Shown here piece by piece: positions 8,832 through 15,020 of a stretch of DNA of 18,693 nt (position 1 is its first letter; each line of letters starts with the position of its first letter). The stretch spans positions 1-18,693 of the forward strand of contig SFMO01000084.1 of the NCBI GenBank assembly GCA_004554385.1. The letters are read 5' to 3'. The position numbers and the translations under genes are program-made. The DNA is from Ruminococcus flavefaciens (GTDB lineage Bacteria > Bacillota > Clostridia > Oscillospirales > Ruminococcaceae). The notes beneath the pieces are model-generated. The model saw only the letters and a program-made list of their open reading frames with translations, was not told where the DNA came from and did not search any database.

Positions 8832-9611
8832 TCAGCAGAGCTTGACCATAAGGGCGGTTATGTTGTCCTTTTCTCCGCGCTTGATCACCTTGTTTTTGAG
8901 ACATTCCAGATTATAGGTTATGGTCTTTTCGTCCTTGTTTTTCGAAGGCGAGAGGTACTCCCCTATCTCGTCAGAGGAAAGCTTTTTGCGGAAGCCGTCA
9001 GAGCACAGCATAAAGCATGTACCTGAGTTTATGTCCGCAATGCTGTAGTCGTATGAGGTATCCTCAAGACCTGCTCCTATACAGTTTGTCAGCTGGTTCT
9101 GTCTCGGATCGTTTTCAGCCATTTCCTCAGTAATAATGCCGTTTCTTACCTCCTGAGCAACGACAGAATGGTCGGCAGTCATCAGCTTTACCTCTTCATC
9201 AGAGATCATGTAAAGCCTTGTATCACCAACATGGGCTGTAAGGATATGGTCAAGCTGAGGTATCACCATCACAGAGGTGAAAGTAGTTGCCATATCGGAG
9301 TTTTTCTTTTCCGCATAGGCATTTATATTGTCATTGAGCTGATGCAGTCTGTCATCAAGGGACTTGCGGATCTTCAGTATTGAAGCTCCGCTGCTGATAA
9401 GCTCAGAAAATTCATCTGTAAACCACTCGTTTATGCGCTTGCACACATATCCGCTGGCTTTTTCACCGCCCGAGAGTCCGCCTACTCCGTCACATACAGC
9501 GGCGAAGAATATCTCATCGTCCCTGTATTTTGCCGTGACGATAAAGAGGGAGTCCTGATTTATCTTTCTCACCGCGCCCTCGGTAGTTACGTAGGAAAAA
9601 ACATATTTCAT
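8832..9611 (-). CDS. PP2C-family Ser/Thr protein phosphatase (Stp/PrpC-like)
   Basis: The product has 259 residues, the normal length for a single-domain bacterial PP2C. Metal-binding and core motifs are intact: NQD (18-20), VCDGVGG with Asp41-Gly42, AHVGDTRLY near 125, a DHS near 145, LCSDGF near 205, and the terminal DNITALMV with Asp249. There is no membrane segment, so it should be cytoplasmic. It is expected to remove phosphate from Ser/Thr on the adjacent kinase and its targets. It starts 12 nt after the FHA gene and is followed 16 nt later by the kinase gene, so all three are probably co-expressed. The ATG at 9611 is preceded by a modest GGTGA site. Confidence 0.95.
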   Translation of the reverse strand: MKYVFSYVTTEGAVRKINQDSLFIVTAKYRDDEIFFAAVCDGVGGLSGGEKASGYVCKRINEWFTDEFSELISSGASILKIRKSLDDRLHQLNDNINAYAEKKNSDMATTFTSVMVIPQLDHILTAHVGDTRLYMISDEEVKLMTADHSVVAQEVRNGIITEEMAENDPRQNQLTNCIGAGLEDTSYDYSIADINSGTCFMLCSDGFRKKLSSDEIGEYLSPSKNKDEKTITYNLECLKNKVIKRGEKDNITALMVKLC

Positions 9612-9623
9612 ATATATTCACCG

Positions 9624-10967
9624 TCAGTTCTCTTCGAAGAAGGTATACGGGATACCGTGATACAGGAAATTACAGCCCGAGAAAATGCTTTCCCTGCTGC
9701 CCTCGGCAACATCGCTTCCCTCAACGGAAAAGGAGCTGCACGAGATATTCTCTACATAGATACTGTGTCTGTCGCGGCCGTTTTCCCTGCCGATAACGAT
9801 GCCCGACAGCTCCGAGCAGGTAAAGGGATAAACAAATATAGGCACCTTTTCCTTGCTTGAAGAATTTATAAGATAAGCGATATTCTTCATCTTCCCTGCC
9901 TTGTTCTCGCTCTTTCTGCTTTTCCGCGGAGCAGCACTGCCTACCACTACAGTAGCGTTGTCGCCCGAATTGACCGTAAAGACAAAGGGCAGGTCGTATA
10001 TGTATATGACATCGCCGCTGGTAAGCTCCTCTTTTATGACACGCTGACCGTTCTCGGCAAAATCATTGAGGAAGGTGCCGTTTGACGAATCCTTATCCTC
10101 GATGTAAAAAGTGCCGTTCTCATAGGTGATGACTGCGTGGAGCTTCGACACTGTGCCCTTATCGGTGAGTGCAAGGTCGTTGTCAGCCTTTCTGCCGATA
10201 GTGAACGGGAAATGGTCAATGGGGAATTCCCTGTTGTTCTCGTCCTTCAGGAAGGCAGCGCAGTCGTTTTTTCTGCTCTTTGACACAACTATAGTATGGT
10301 CAGAGTTATCCTGAACAGAGGCTGTCATACTGCTGTCAGCAGGAGCGGCAGCCAGCTCCTCGGCAAGTATCTGCGAGGGAGTGCCCATTGATACCTCAAG
10401 CACATCGTGAAGCAGATTGTACAGATGATTATGGGTAAGGACACTGCTCTTCTTGGTCTTGAGGTAGTCTTTGAGAAAGAACGTGTACTTATTCATCACT
10501 GCTTCGTCAGTTACAGTGATATTCGCGTACTTGTGGAGCTTTGCAAGGAACTTCACCACGTTCGAGCATTTATGCTCCCTGCTCATAAGCGGAAGGAATG
10601 CCACACACACCTTTTTCTTCTCGATGTCGTAGTAGACATTCTTCGGATCTGTCAGCACGAGATGATCATAATCCAGCTTGTTGTCGCTGGCGAACTCCAT
10701 TACCTTCTGTATCTGGCGTATCAGCTCGAAGTACTTCTCCTGAGGCATGCTCTGCTTCACGTACTCAGACAGTGCAGTCATGCCGCTCACCTTATACTTC
10801 AGAAGATTTCTTGCAGCAGTCTTTTCCCAGCTGACGCTGAGGAAGCCCTTGTCCGTATTCTTGTTTACGAAGCCGAGCTGCTCCTCACTTATCTGCTCTT
10901 TCTTTTTCAGTCCTGCCTGAAGAAAGGTCTCGTTCTGATAAACAACCTTCATTGAAACACTTGCCAT
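9624..10967 (-). CDS. DUF6382-like / FHA-domain phosphothreonine-binding protein
   Basis: The product has 447 residues and no signal peptide or membrane helix, so it is cytoplasmic. The N-terminal part (about 1-195) resembles the DUF6382 region often found in front of FHA domains in Clostridia. A short linker contains HTIVVSKSRK. The FHA domain (about 245-335) has its key elements: IGRKADND, S-K-L-H-A and SSNGTFLN, which bind phosphothreonine. A second linker has ATVVVG followed by a basic stretch. The last 75 residues have an IGR-like strand and FHA-like ending, possibly a degenerate second FHA domain. It is the first gene of the operon, with AGGGGTG a few nt before the ATG. It probably reads phosphothreonines made by the neighbouring kinase; the partner is not shown by sequence. 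Confidence 0.88.
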   Translation of the reverse strand: MASVSMKVVYQNETFLQAGLKKKEQISEEQLGFVNKNTDKGFLSVSWEKTAARNLLKYKVSGMTALSEYVKQSMPQEKYFELIRQIQKVMEFASDNKLDYDHLVLTDPKNVYYDIEKKKVCVAFLPLMSREHKCSNVVKFLAKLHKYANITVTDEAVMNKYTFFLKDYLKTKKSSVLTHNHLYNLLHDVLEVSMGTPSQILAEELAAAPADSSMTASVQDNSDHTIVVSKSRKNDCAAFLKDENNREFPIDHFPFTIGRKADNDLALTDKGTVSKLHAVITYENGTFYIEDKDSSNGTFLNDFAENGQRVIKEELTSGDVIYIYDLPFVFTVNSGDNATVVVGSAAPRKSRKSENKAGKMKNIAYLINSSSKEKVPIFVYPFTCSELSGIVIGRENGRDRHSIYVENISCSSFSVEGSDVAEGSRESIFSGCNFLYHGIPYTFFEEN

Positions 10968-10972
10968 ATCTT

Positions 10973-10980
10973 CACCCCTA
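10973..10980 (-). promoter_or_regulatory. Ribosome binding site of FHA gene
   Basis: The minus strand reads TAGGGGTG here, 5 nt upstream of the ATG at 10967. It supports this start for the first gene of the six-gene operon. Confidence 0.7.
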
Positions 10981-11049
10981 AATTAGATCAGCGTCCGCCT
11001 TCTTCCATAGTCATCAGCGAACATACAATTATATGTTACATATAAAAAT

Positions 11050-11078
11050 ACTATAACATCTTGAAGCAGTTTTGTCAA
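11050..11078 (-). promoter_or_regulatory. Sigma-A promoter of the six-gene signalling/surface operon
   Basis: On the minus strand a perfect TTGACA (11078-11073) is followed by a 17-bp spacer and TATAGT (11055-11050). The predicted start is about 75 nt upstream of the FHA gene. No other promoter as good is visible within the operon, and all five downstream junctions are 16 nt or less. A 6-bp inverted repeat, AACATA/TATGTT (11020-11037), lies in the leader just downstream of the start and could be an operator, though it is weak. Confidence 0.8.
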
Positions 11079-11159
11079 TATTTTGAATAAGTTTTTACTT
11101 TGTTACACAAAACATATTTTACATTTTCCACAATATTCAAAGAAGAAAAAAACTGCACC

Positions 11160-11188
11160 TTGTTTTCGGCACAGTCATGGTGTATAAT
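11160..11188 (+). promoter_or_regulatory. Promoter of the GNAT gene
   Basis: TTGTTT (11160-11165), a 17-bp spacer and a perfect TATAAT (11183-11188) lie about 28 nt upstream of the chosen ATG. This promoter diverges from that of the signalling operon; the two -35 boxes are about 80 bp apart. Confidence 0.75.
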
Positions 11189-11215
11189 GTTAAAAAACTG
11201 AAAGGAACTTGCCCT

Positions 11216-11722
11216 ATGCTTTATCTGAAAAAAGCCAACACAGACGACACAGAAAAGGAATATCTCTTCGTCCGCGACGTTCCTGAGGACGAAAACGGCT
11301 TCATCAACGAATATCACGGCATCAGCCGCGAGGACTTCGATGATGCCCTTGTTACCATCATCGCAAACTCAGAAGGTGCTCGTCTGCCCGAGGGCTATGT
11401 GCCCGATACAACGTATTTCCTGTGGGACGACAATGAGATAATCGGCGAATTCCACCTTCGCCATTTTCTCTGCGAGTCACTTGTCAACGGCGCAGGGCAT
11501 ATCGGCTATTACATAGCGCCTAAGTACCGCGGAAGGGGCTTCGGCACACAGGGGCTTGCAATGCTCCTTGAAAGAGCCTGTGAGCTCGTTCCCGAGGAGG
11601 AGATATATCTGCGTGTGCGCCGCAGCAATCCTGCCTCACTCAAAGCAATGCTGAAGAACGGCTGCTATATCCACCATGAGGACGAAGAACACTTCTTCGT
11701 GCGATTCAAAAAGGAAGTGTGA
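11216..11722 (+). CDS. GNAT-family N-acetyltransferase
   Basis: The product has 168 residues and a GNAT fold. The acetyl-CoA-binding motif is YRGRGFGTQGLAM (about 104-116). It follows the beta-4 strand HIGYYIAPKY, and a C-terminal segment LRVRRSNPASLKAML matches the usual N-x-x-S motif. I chose the ATG at 11216 because AAAGGA lies about 9 nt upstream. An earlier in-frame ATG at 11177 sits before the -10 box and cannot be used from that promoter. The substrate (amine, amino acid or ribosomal protein) cannot be told from the sequence. The gene is monocistronic and converges on the RNA methyltransferase gene with only 7 nt between stops. Confidence 0.88.
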   Translation: MLYLKKANTDDTEKEYLFVRDVPEDENGFINEYHGISREDFDDALVTIIANSEGARLPEGYVPDTTYFLWDDNEIIGEFHLRHFLCESLVNGAGHIGYYIAPKYRGRGFGTQGLAMLLERACELVPEEEIYLRVRRSNPASLKAMLKNGCYIHHEDEEHFFVRFKKEV

Positions 11723-11729
11723 GCAGAGA

Positions 11730-12545
11730 TCACAGATTCTTGCTTAGCTGCCAGAATGCCACAGCACTGGCAGCTGCTACGTTCAGCGAATCCACGCCGT
11801 GAGCCATAGGTATCTTTATGGTGTAGTCACAGCGGTCTATGGTGGACTCCTTCAGTCCTGTCCCCTCTGTGCCAAGTATCACAGCAAGCTTTTTCTCGCT
11901 GCGCAGCTTCACATCGTCGATACGCACGGTGTCTCTGCGCAGAGCCATTGCCGCACAGGCAAAGCCCATGTCTTTAAGCTCCGAAACATAATCGGGAGCG
12001 CCGCTGCGGAGATATGTCCACGGCAGCTGAAATACCGTTCCCATGCTGACACGTACAGAGCGGCGGAAAAGCGGATCGCTGCATGCAGAGGTCAGCATTA
12101 CGGCGTCAAAGCCGAGAGCCGCCGCAGAACGGAACACAGCACCGATATTGGTCTGATTCATAACGTCTTCAAGGACGGCTATGCGCTCCGCTTCTGCAAG
12201 TATATCCGCAGGGGGCGGCAGTTTTTTTCTCTTCATTGCACATAAAACGCCCTGTGTGAGCTTGTAGCCCGTAAGCTCAGCAAGCACCTGAGAAGACGCA
12301 GTATATACCGGCACTTCACCGCAGCGCTCTGCGATGTCGGCAGCCTGTCCGCTCAGGTATTTTTTCTCCATGAGCAGTGAAACAGGCTCATATCCCGAAT
12401 CAAGAGCTGTACGTATGACCTTCGGGCTCTCCGCAATGAAAATGCCTGCTTCCGACACGTCAGACCTGAGCAGTTCAAGCTCAGAGGTACAGGCATAGGG
12501 GCGAAGCTCCTCAGCCAAAAGGTCTGTTATCTCAATAATAGCCAT
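11730..12545 (-). CDS. TrmH/SpoU-family RNA 2'-O-methyltransferase
   Basis: The product has 271 residues and the SPOUT fold. An N-terminal RNA-binding region precedes the three knot motifs: NIGAVFRSAAALG with Asn133 and catalytic-type Arg139, VILGTEGTGL (about 222-231), and IPMAHGVDSLNVAAASAVA (about 246-264). These bind S-adenosylmethionine and carry out 2'-O-methylation of a tRNA or rRNA nucleotide; the exact site is not deducible. AAGGAGAG overlaps the end of the upstream phosphorylase gene, leaving 10 nt between them, so the two are co-transcribed. No terminator hairpin is visible between this gene and the convergent GNAT gene, so transcripts may overlap at their 3' ends. Confidence 0.92.
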   Translation of the reverse strand: MAIIEITDLLAEELRPYACTSELELLRSDVSEAGIFIAESPKVIRTALDSGYEPVSLLMEKKYLSGQAADIAERCGEVPVYTASSQVLAELTGYKLTQGVLCAMKRKKLPPPADILAEAERIAVLEDVMNQTNIGAVFRSAAALGFDAVMLTSACSDPLFRRSVRVSMGTVFQLPWTYLRSGAPDYVSELKDMGFACAAMALRRDTVRIDDVKLRSEKKLAVILGTEGTGLKESTIDRCDYTIKIPMAHGVDSLNVAAASAVAFWQLSKNL

Positions 12546-12555
12546 ATATCTCTCC

Positions 12556-13323
12556 TTATGAGGCAGGATAGCTGCCCATAATATCCATGCAAAGTTTCAG
12601 CGCAGGCACAAGGGAAGCCTTGCCGAAGTCACGCTGGTCGTAGTTATCTGTATCGGCAAGGGAATCTGCCGTAAAGAAAAGCATACCGAGATCAACGCCC
12701 CTGAATCTTGCACAGGCTGCAAGAGAGGCACACTCCATATCAACCGTATCACAGCCCTCACTGCGGCGGTACTCCACCATATCGGGAGTTTCACGGAAAA
12801 GTCCGTCGGTAGTCCATGTTGTACACCTGCGGAATGGTATCCCCTTTCTGCCAAGAACTCCGCAAATATGCTCGGTCATGGGCATGTCAAGCTCTGTAAA
12901 CCTCGACGGCGGCAGATATTTATAGGACGTTCCCTCGTCACGGAGCGCCCTCACGGGAACGATAAACTCGTTTTCGGGCATATCCGTAAGAACTCCGCAG
13001 GAGCCTGACGAAATTATATGTCTTACTCCGTTGGCAATAAGTATCTCCATATTCTGCACAGCGGCAGGTGCTCCCATAGGAGCCTGACACAGGCATATCT
13101 CCTCATTGCCGCATTTTACGACATATATGGGATAATCCCTTGTTATGGTATGTATAACATCGGCAATGCGTGCTCCGTGAGCTTTTGCGTATTCGTCGAT
13201 ACAGTCCCCGAGAAAGCCGTAAACAGCCTTTTCCGGCAGTGGCACTTCTGTTCTTTTTGTCTCAAAAAGTGACCTTTCCGAGGTATCATATTCAAGTATG
13301 GGAGTTCCATCCTTATAAAGCAT
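12556..13323 (-). CDS. Nucleoside phosphorylase family protein (uridine/purine type)
   Basis: The product has 255 residues of the PNP_UDP_1 family, which splits nucleosides with phosphate into a base and ribose-1-phosphate. Visible motifs include ISSGSCG (about 104-110) after an N-terminal Rossmann-like start, TTDGLFRE (171-178), and VDMECASLAA (194-203). The last matches the V-[ED]-M-E nucleoside-binding segment, and TADSLAD (218-224) supplies the usual aspartate. I chose the ATG at 13323, preceded by AGGTGG. The longer reading frame reaching 13524 adds 67 residues unlike the family, runs through the promoter and is rejected. Uridine-phosphorylase-like specificity is likely but unproven. It is co-transcribed with the RNA methyltransferase, which suggests a nucleoside or RNA turnover theme. 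Confidence 0.88.
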   Translation of the reverse strand: MLYKDGTPILEYDTSERSLFETKRTEVPLPEKAVYGFLGDCIDEYAKAHGARIADVIHTITRDYPIYVVKCGNEEICLCQAPMGAPAAVQNMEILIANGVRHIISSGSCGVLTDMPENEFIVPVRALRDEGTSYKYLPPSRFTELDMPMTEHICGVLGRKGIPFRRCTTWTTDGLFRETPDMVEYRRSEGCDTVDMECASLAACARFRGVDLGMLFFTADSLADTDNYDQRDFGKASLVPALKLCMDIMGSYPAS

Positions 13324-13407
13324 CTTTTCCACCTCTCTGTGCATTGATCTTTCCACTGACAATATACCAATAAGTAAGCGCTGTGGTATAATTGCCCGAT
13401 TGCAGGG

Positions 13408-13427
13408 AGCAGATCTTTGATCTGCGT
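13408..13427. repeat. Short palindrome in the phosphorylase leader
   Basis: GCAGATC and GATCTGC are separated by TTT, giving a 7-bp hairpin. A further GTATCTGC copy of the half-site lies just after it. It falls in the leader of the nucleoside phosphorylase gene. Its role is unknown. Confidence 0.45.
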
Positions 13428-13452
13428 ATCTGCAAGGGCATTTTAATAAAAT

Positions 13453-13480
13453 TATAATGAATGCTTTTGCATTCATTATA
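13453..13480. repeat. 28-bp perfect palindrome over the phosphorylase promoter start
   Basis: TATAATGAATGC, a 4-nt TTTT loop and its exact complement form 12-bp arms. On the minus strand the first arm begins with the -10 TATAAT, and the centre falls near the predicted transcription start. It could be a repressor operator, a hairpin at the 5' end of the transcript, or part of a small repeated element. Confidence 0.6.
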
Positions 13481-13503
13481 CCACAAACAGCTCGGAAAGA
13501 CAA
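13475..13503 (-). promoter_or_regulatory. Promoter of the phosphorylase-methyltransferase pair
   Basis: On the minus strand TTGTCT (13503-13498), a 17-bp spacer and TATAAT (13480-13475) are preceded by TGG, giving an extended -10. The leader to the ATG would be about 145 nt. The -10 box forms one end of the palindrome at 13453-13480, so the two signals overlap. Confidence 0.65.
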
Positions 13504-13542
13504 GGAGCGCAGCAGCCCGCCCATATATCACAGGATAAAACA

Positions 13543-13572
13543 ACGCCCGAAAGACTTGTTTCTTTCGGGCGT
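13543..13572 (-). terminator. Intrinsic terminator after the 83-residue protein gene
   Basis: A perfect 12-bp stem (13543-13554 with 13561-13572) and a 6-nt loop are followed on the minus strand by TGTTTTAT. The hairpin begins 15 nt after the stop codon of the small gene. This separates it from the phosphorylase promoter downstream. Confidence 0.85.
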
Positions 13573-13587
13573 GTTCTGCTGAAGCTC

Positions 13588-13839
13588 TTACTCGTCTGTA
13601 CACTCAGGGGCTGGCTCATAGGGCTCACCTGAGGTCTGGTTCACCCATTTTCCGTCACTTCCGAAGCCGTAGAACTCACCCGTGCTTATTTCCCATGCAA
13701 GAGATGCAGGTGAGAGTCTTCTGCCCTCAAGTCCGTCTGCTGTGGGAAGGTCCTCACAGCTGTCAACGGCAAGCTCTGCGATAACAACGGAAACTCCGTC
13801 CTCAAAGCTGACGAACTTTTCCTTTAAAATAACGACCAT
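13588..13839 (-). CDS. Small acidic protein resembling phage structural accessory proteins
   Basis: The product has 83 residues and no signal peptide or membrane segment. I chose the ATG at 13839, preceded by GGAGGG 6 nt upstream. The longer frame up to 13965 would add 42 residues that run through the promoter. The sequence moves from a beta-rich N-terminus (MVVILKEKFVSFEDG) to a D-L-P-T-x-x-G-L-x-x-x-x-L element and then W-x-x-x-T-G-E-x-Y-x-x-x-x-D-G-x-W. That second half resembles a motif in small proteins of phage head or tail regions, but no other phage gene is nearby. It is monocistronic, with its own promoter, operator-like palindrome and terminator, so it looks like a regulated single gene. 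The function is unknown; the phage resemblance is from memory of the pattern, not a search. Confidence 0.75.
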   Translation of the reverse strand: MVVILKEKFVSFEDGVSVVIAELAVDSCEDLPTADGLEGRRLSPASLAWEISTGEFYGFGSDGKWVNQTSGEPYEPAPECTDE

Positions 13840-13863
13840 GTTTTTCCCTCCTTTCGTTTGATT

Positions 13864-13878
13864 TGGAAAGCGCTTCCA
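13864..13878. promoter_or_regulatory. LacI/CcpA-type operator candidate
   Basis: The minus strand reads TGGAAGCGCTTTCCA, a near-perfect palindrome with a central CG flanked by AA and TT, the form of LacI-family operators. It differs from the CcpA cre consensus at the third base and near the end. It directly abuts the -10 box of the small-gene promoter, where a bound repressor would block initiation. Confidence 0.55.
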
Positions 13879-13907
13879 TATATAGTCCGTAAAGGAGGTT
13901 TTTTCAA
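13879..13907 (-). promoter_or_regulatory. Promoter of the 83-residue protein gene
   Basis: On the minus strand TTGAAA (13907-13902), a 17-bp spacer and TATATA (13884-13879) lie about 40 bp upstream of the ATG at 13839. The operator-like palindrome follows immediately downstream. Confidence 0.7.
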
Positions 13908-14079
13908 CGCAAAAGCATTGAATTCTGCACATCTTATACCCGAAGTTCAATTTTTGCAGATGCATGTTTTATAGCTTCAGCCTATAAGTTGTTAGGATAT
14001 CATAACACGTTGATGCCAGTATTTCGGGAAATTCTTAACAAGTCTCTTGTTTCGCATGTGCAACACATCTTTATCTCTG
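13908..14079. other. Intergenic stretch between divergent promoters
   Basis: This stretch separates the small-gene promoter from the suf promoter. I see no gene or RNA in it. The only structure is a 16-bp near-palindrome, GTTAGGATATCATAAC at 13991-14006 (14 of 16 symmetric), about 75 bp upstream of the suf -35. It could be a binding site but may be chance. Confidence 0.4.
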
Positions 14080-14108
14080 TTGATTTCCCAATGCTTACGT
14101 GGTATAAT
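14080..14108 (+). promoter_or_regulatory. Promoter of the sufC-sufB operon
   Basis: TTGATT (14080-14085), a 17-bp spacer and TATAAT (14103-14108) are present, with TGG giving an extended -10. The predicted start is about 165 nt upstream of sufC, leaving a long structured leader. Confidence 0.75.
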
Positions 14109-14136
14109 TGATAAAGCAATAACAATGTCAATAAAT

Positions 14137-14161
14137 AAAAATTCAGCTTTTCTGAATTTTT
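14137..14161 (+). repeat. Hairpin 1 in the suf leader
   Basis: A perfect 10-bp inverted repeat, AAAAATTCAG/CTGAATTTTT, with a 5-nt CTTTT loop begins about 22 nt after the predicted transcription start. The stem is AT-rich and ends in five T, so it could act as a weak attenuator. Confidence 0.5.
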
Positions 14162-14227
14162 AGAGAGTAGAAAGTAGTGAGTAGTAAGTAGTATTGCAGC
14201 AAAGCTGCTTCTACTCTCTACTTACTA
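14160..14227 (+). repeat. Long imperfect hairpin built from AGTAG repeats in the suf leader
   Basis: The left arm contains repeated AGTAG/AGTGAGT units. It folds through GCAGC-AAA-GCTGC (14196-14208) onto a right arm rich in CTACT, giving an imperfect stem over 14175-14227. TAGAGAGTAGAA (14161-14172) can pair instead with TTCTACTCTCTA (14209-14220), an alternative fold. The composition is unlike neighbouring DNA and resembles a small mobile or REP-like repeat. Confidence 0.5.
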
Positions 14228-14260
14228 AATCAAAATTTTGCTTTGCAGAATTTTGATTTA
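14228..14260 (+). repeat. Hairpin 3, directly before the sufC ribosome binding site
   Basis: Arms of 15 bp around a TTT loop match at 14 of 15 positions (AAATCAAAATTTTGC against GCAGAATTTTGATTT). The hairpin ends a few bases before the AAAGGGAG ribosome binding site of sufC, so its folding could influence ribosome access. Confidence 0.55.
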
Positions 14261-14279
14261 CAACGAAAGGGAGTTAAAA

Positions 14280-15008
14280 ATGCTCGAATTGAAAAATATT
14301 ACGTTCAATGCCGACAACGAAGGTCAGAGCATTGGTATAGTACGCGACGTCAGCCTCACTGTTGAGGATAATAAATTCGTCGTTATAACAGGTCCTAACG
14401 GCGGAGGTAAATCCACCCTCGCCAAGATCGTCGCAGGTATCATAAAGAATACATCGGGTCAGATATTCTTCGACGGGGAGGACATTACCGAAAAAAACAT
14501 AACCGAACGTGCCCGCATGGGTATCGGCTTTGCCTTTCAGCAGCCTGTACGCTTCAAGGGCATGACCGTCATCGACATCCTTCGTATTGCAGCAGGCAAG
14601 AACCTTTCTGTTGCCGAAGCCTGCAATTACCTGTCAGAGGTTGGTCTCTGCGCCAAGGATTACATCGACCGTGAGATAAACGCTTCCCTCTCGGGCGGCG
14701 AACTCAAGCGTATCGAGATAGCGACTGTCCTCGCACGTGATGTAAAGCTGGCTCTCTTCGATGAGCCCGAGGCAGGTATTGACCTCTGGAGCTTCAATAA
14801 CCTTATCCGCATTTTCGAGAATATGCGCAGGGACCGCAGCGGCAGGTCCATAATCGTTATCTCTCATCAGGAGCGTATCCTCAATATCGCTGACGAGATC
14901 ATTGTCATCGCTGACGGAAAGATCGCAAAGCAGGGCAGCAGGGATATTATCCTCCCCGAGATCACAGGCACAGAAAACGCAACCAATATCTGCCGCAAAA
15001 TGGCATAA
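14280..15008 (+). CDS. sufC: SufC-type ABC ATPase for Fe-S cluster assembly
   Basis: The product has 242 residues, a soluble ABC ATPase of SufC length. Walker A is GPNGGGKST (38-46), the Q-loop is FQQ (86-88), the signature is SLSGGE (136-141), Walker B is LALFDEP (157-163) and the switch His is His196. The DEPEAGIDLWS stretch is typical of SufC rather than transporter ATPases. It powers the SufB scaffold during iron-sulfur cluster formation. I chose the ATG at 14280, with AAAGGGAG upstream; the frame upstream to 14238 runs through hairpin 3. sufB follows after 12 nt. No sufS, sufU or sufD lies in the cluster, so the sulfur source is elsewhere. Confidence 0.93.
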   Translation: MLELKNITFNADNEGQSIGIVRDVSLTVEDNKFVVITGPNGGGKSTLAKIVAGIIKNTSGQIFFDGEDITEKNITERARMGIGFAFQQPVRFKGMTVIDILRIAAGKNLSVAEACNYLSEVGLCAKDYIDREINASLSGGELKRIEIATVLARDVKLALFDEPEAGIDLWSFNNLIRIFENMRRDRSGRSIIVISHQERILNIADEIIVIADGKIAKQGSRDIILPEITGTENATNICRKMA

Positions 15009-15020
15009 GGAGGGAGATCT

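Noticed and set aside
11075..11317. 80-codon minus-strand frame across the GNAT gene start
   Set aside because: It overlaps both promoters and the GNAT coding region and has no ribosome binding site or recognisable product.
13324..13524. 67-residue N-terminal extension of the nucleoside phosphorylase
   Set aside because: It runs through the predicted promoter and palindrome, is unlike the family, and the ATG at 13323 has a good ribosome binding site.
13864..13878. Canonical CcpA cre site
   Set aside because: The core has the central CG but departs from the cre consensus at two positions, so only a general LacI-family operator is proposed.
13840..13965. Longer N-terminus for the 83-residue protein
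   Set aside because: It overlaps the promoter and operator-like palindrome; GGAGGG sits right before the ATG at 13839.
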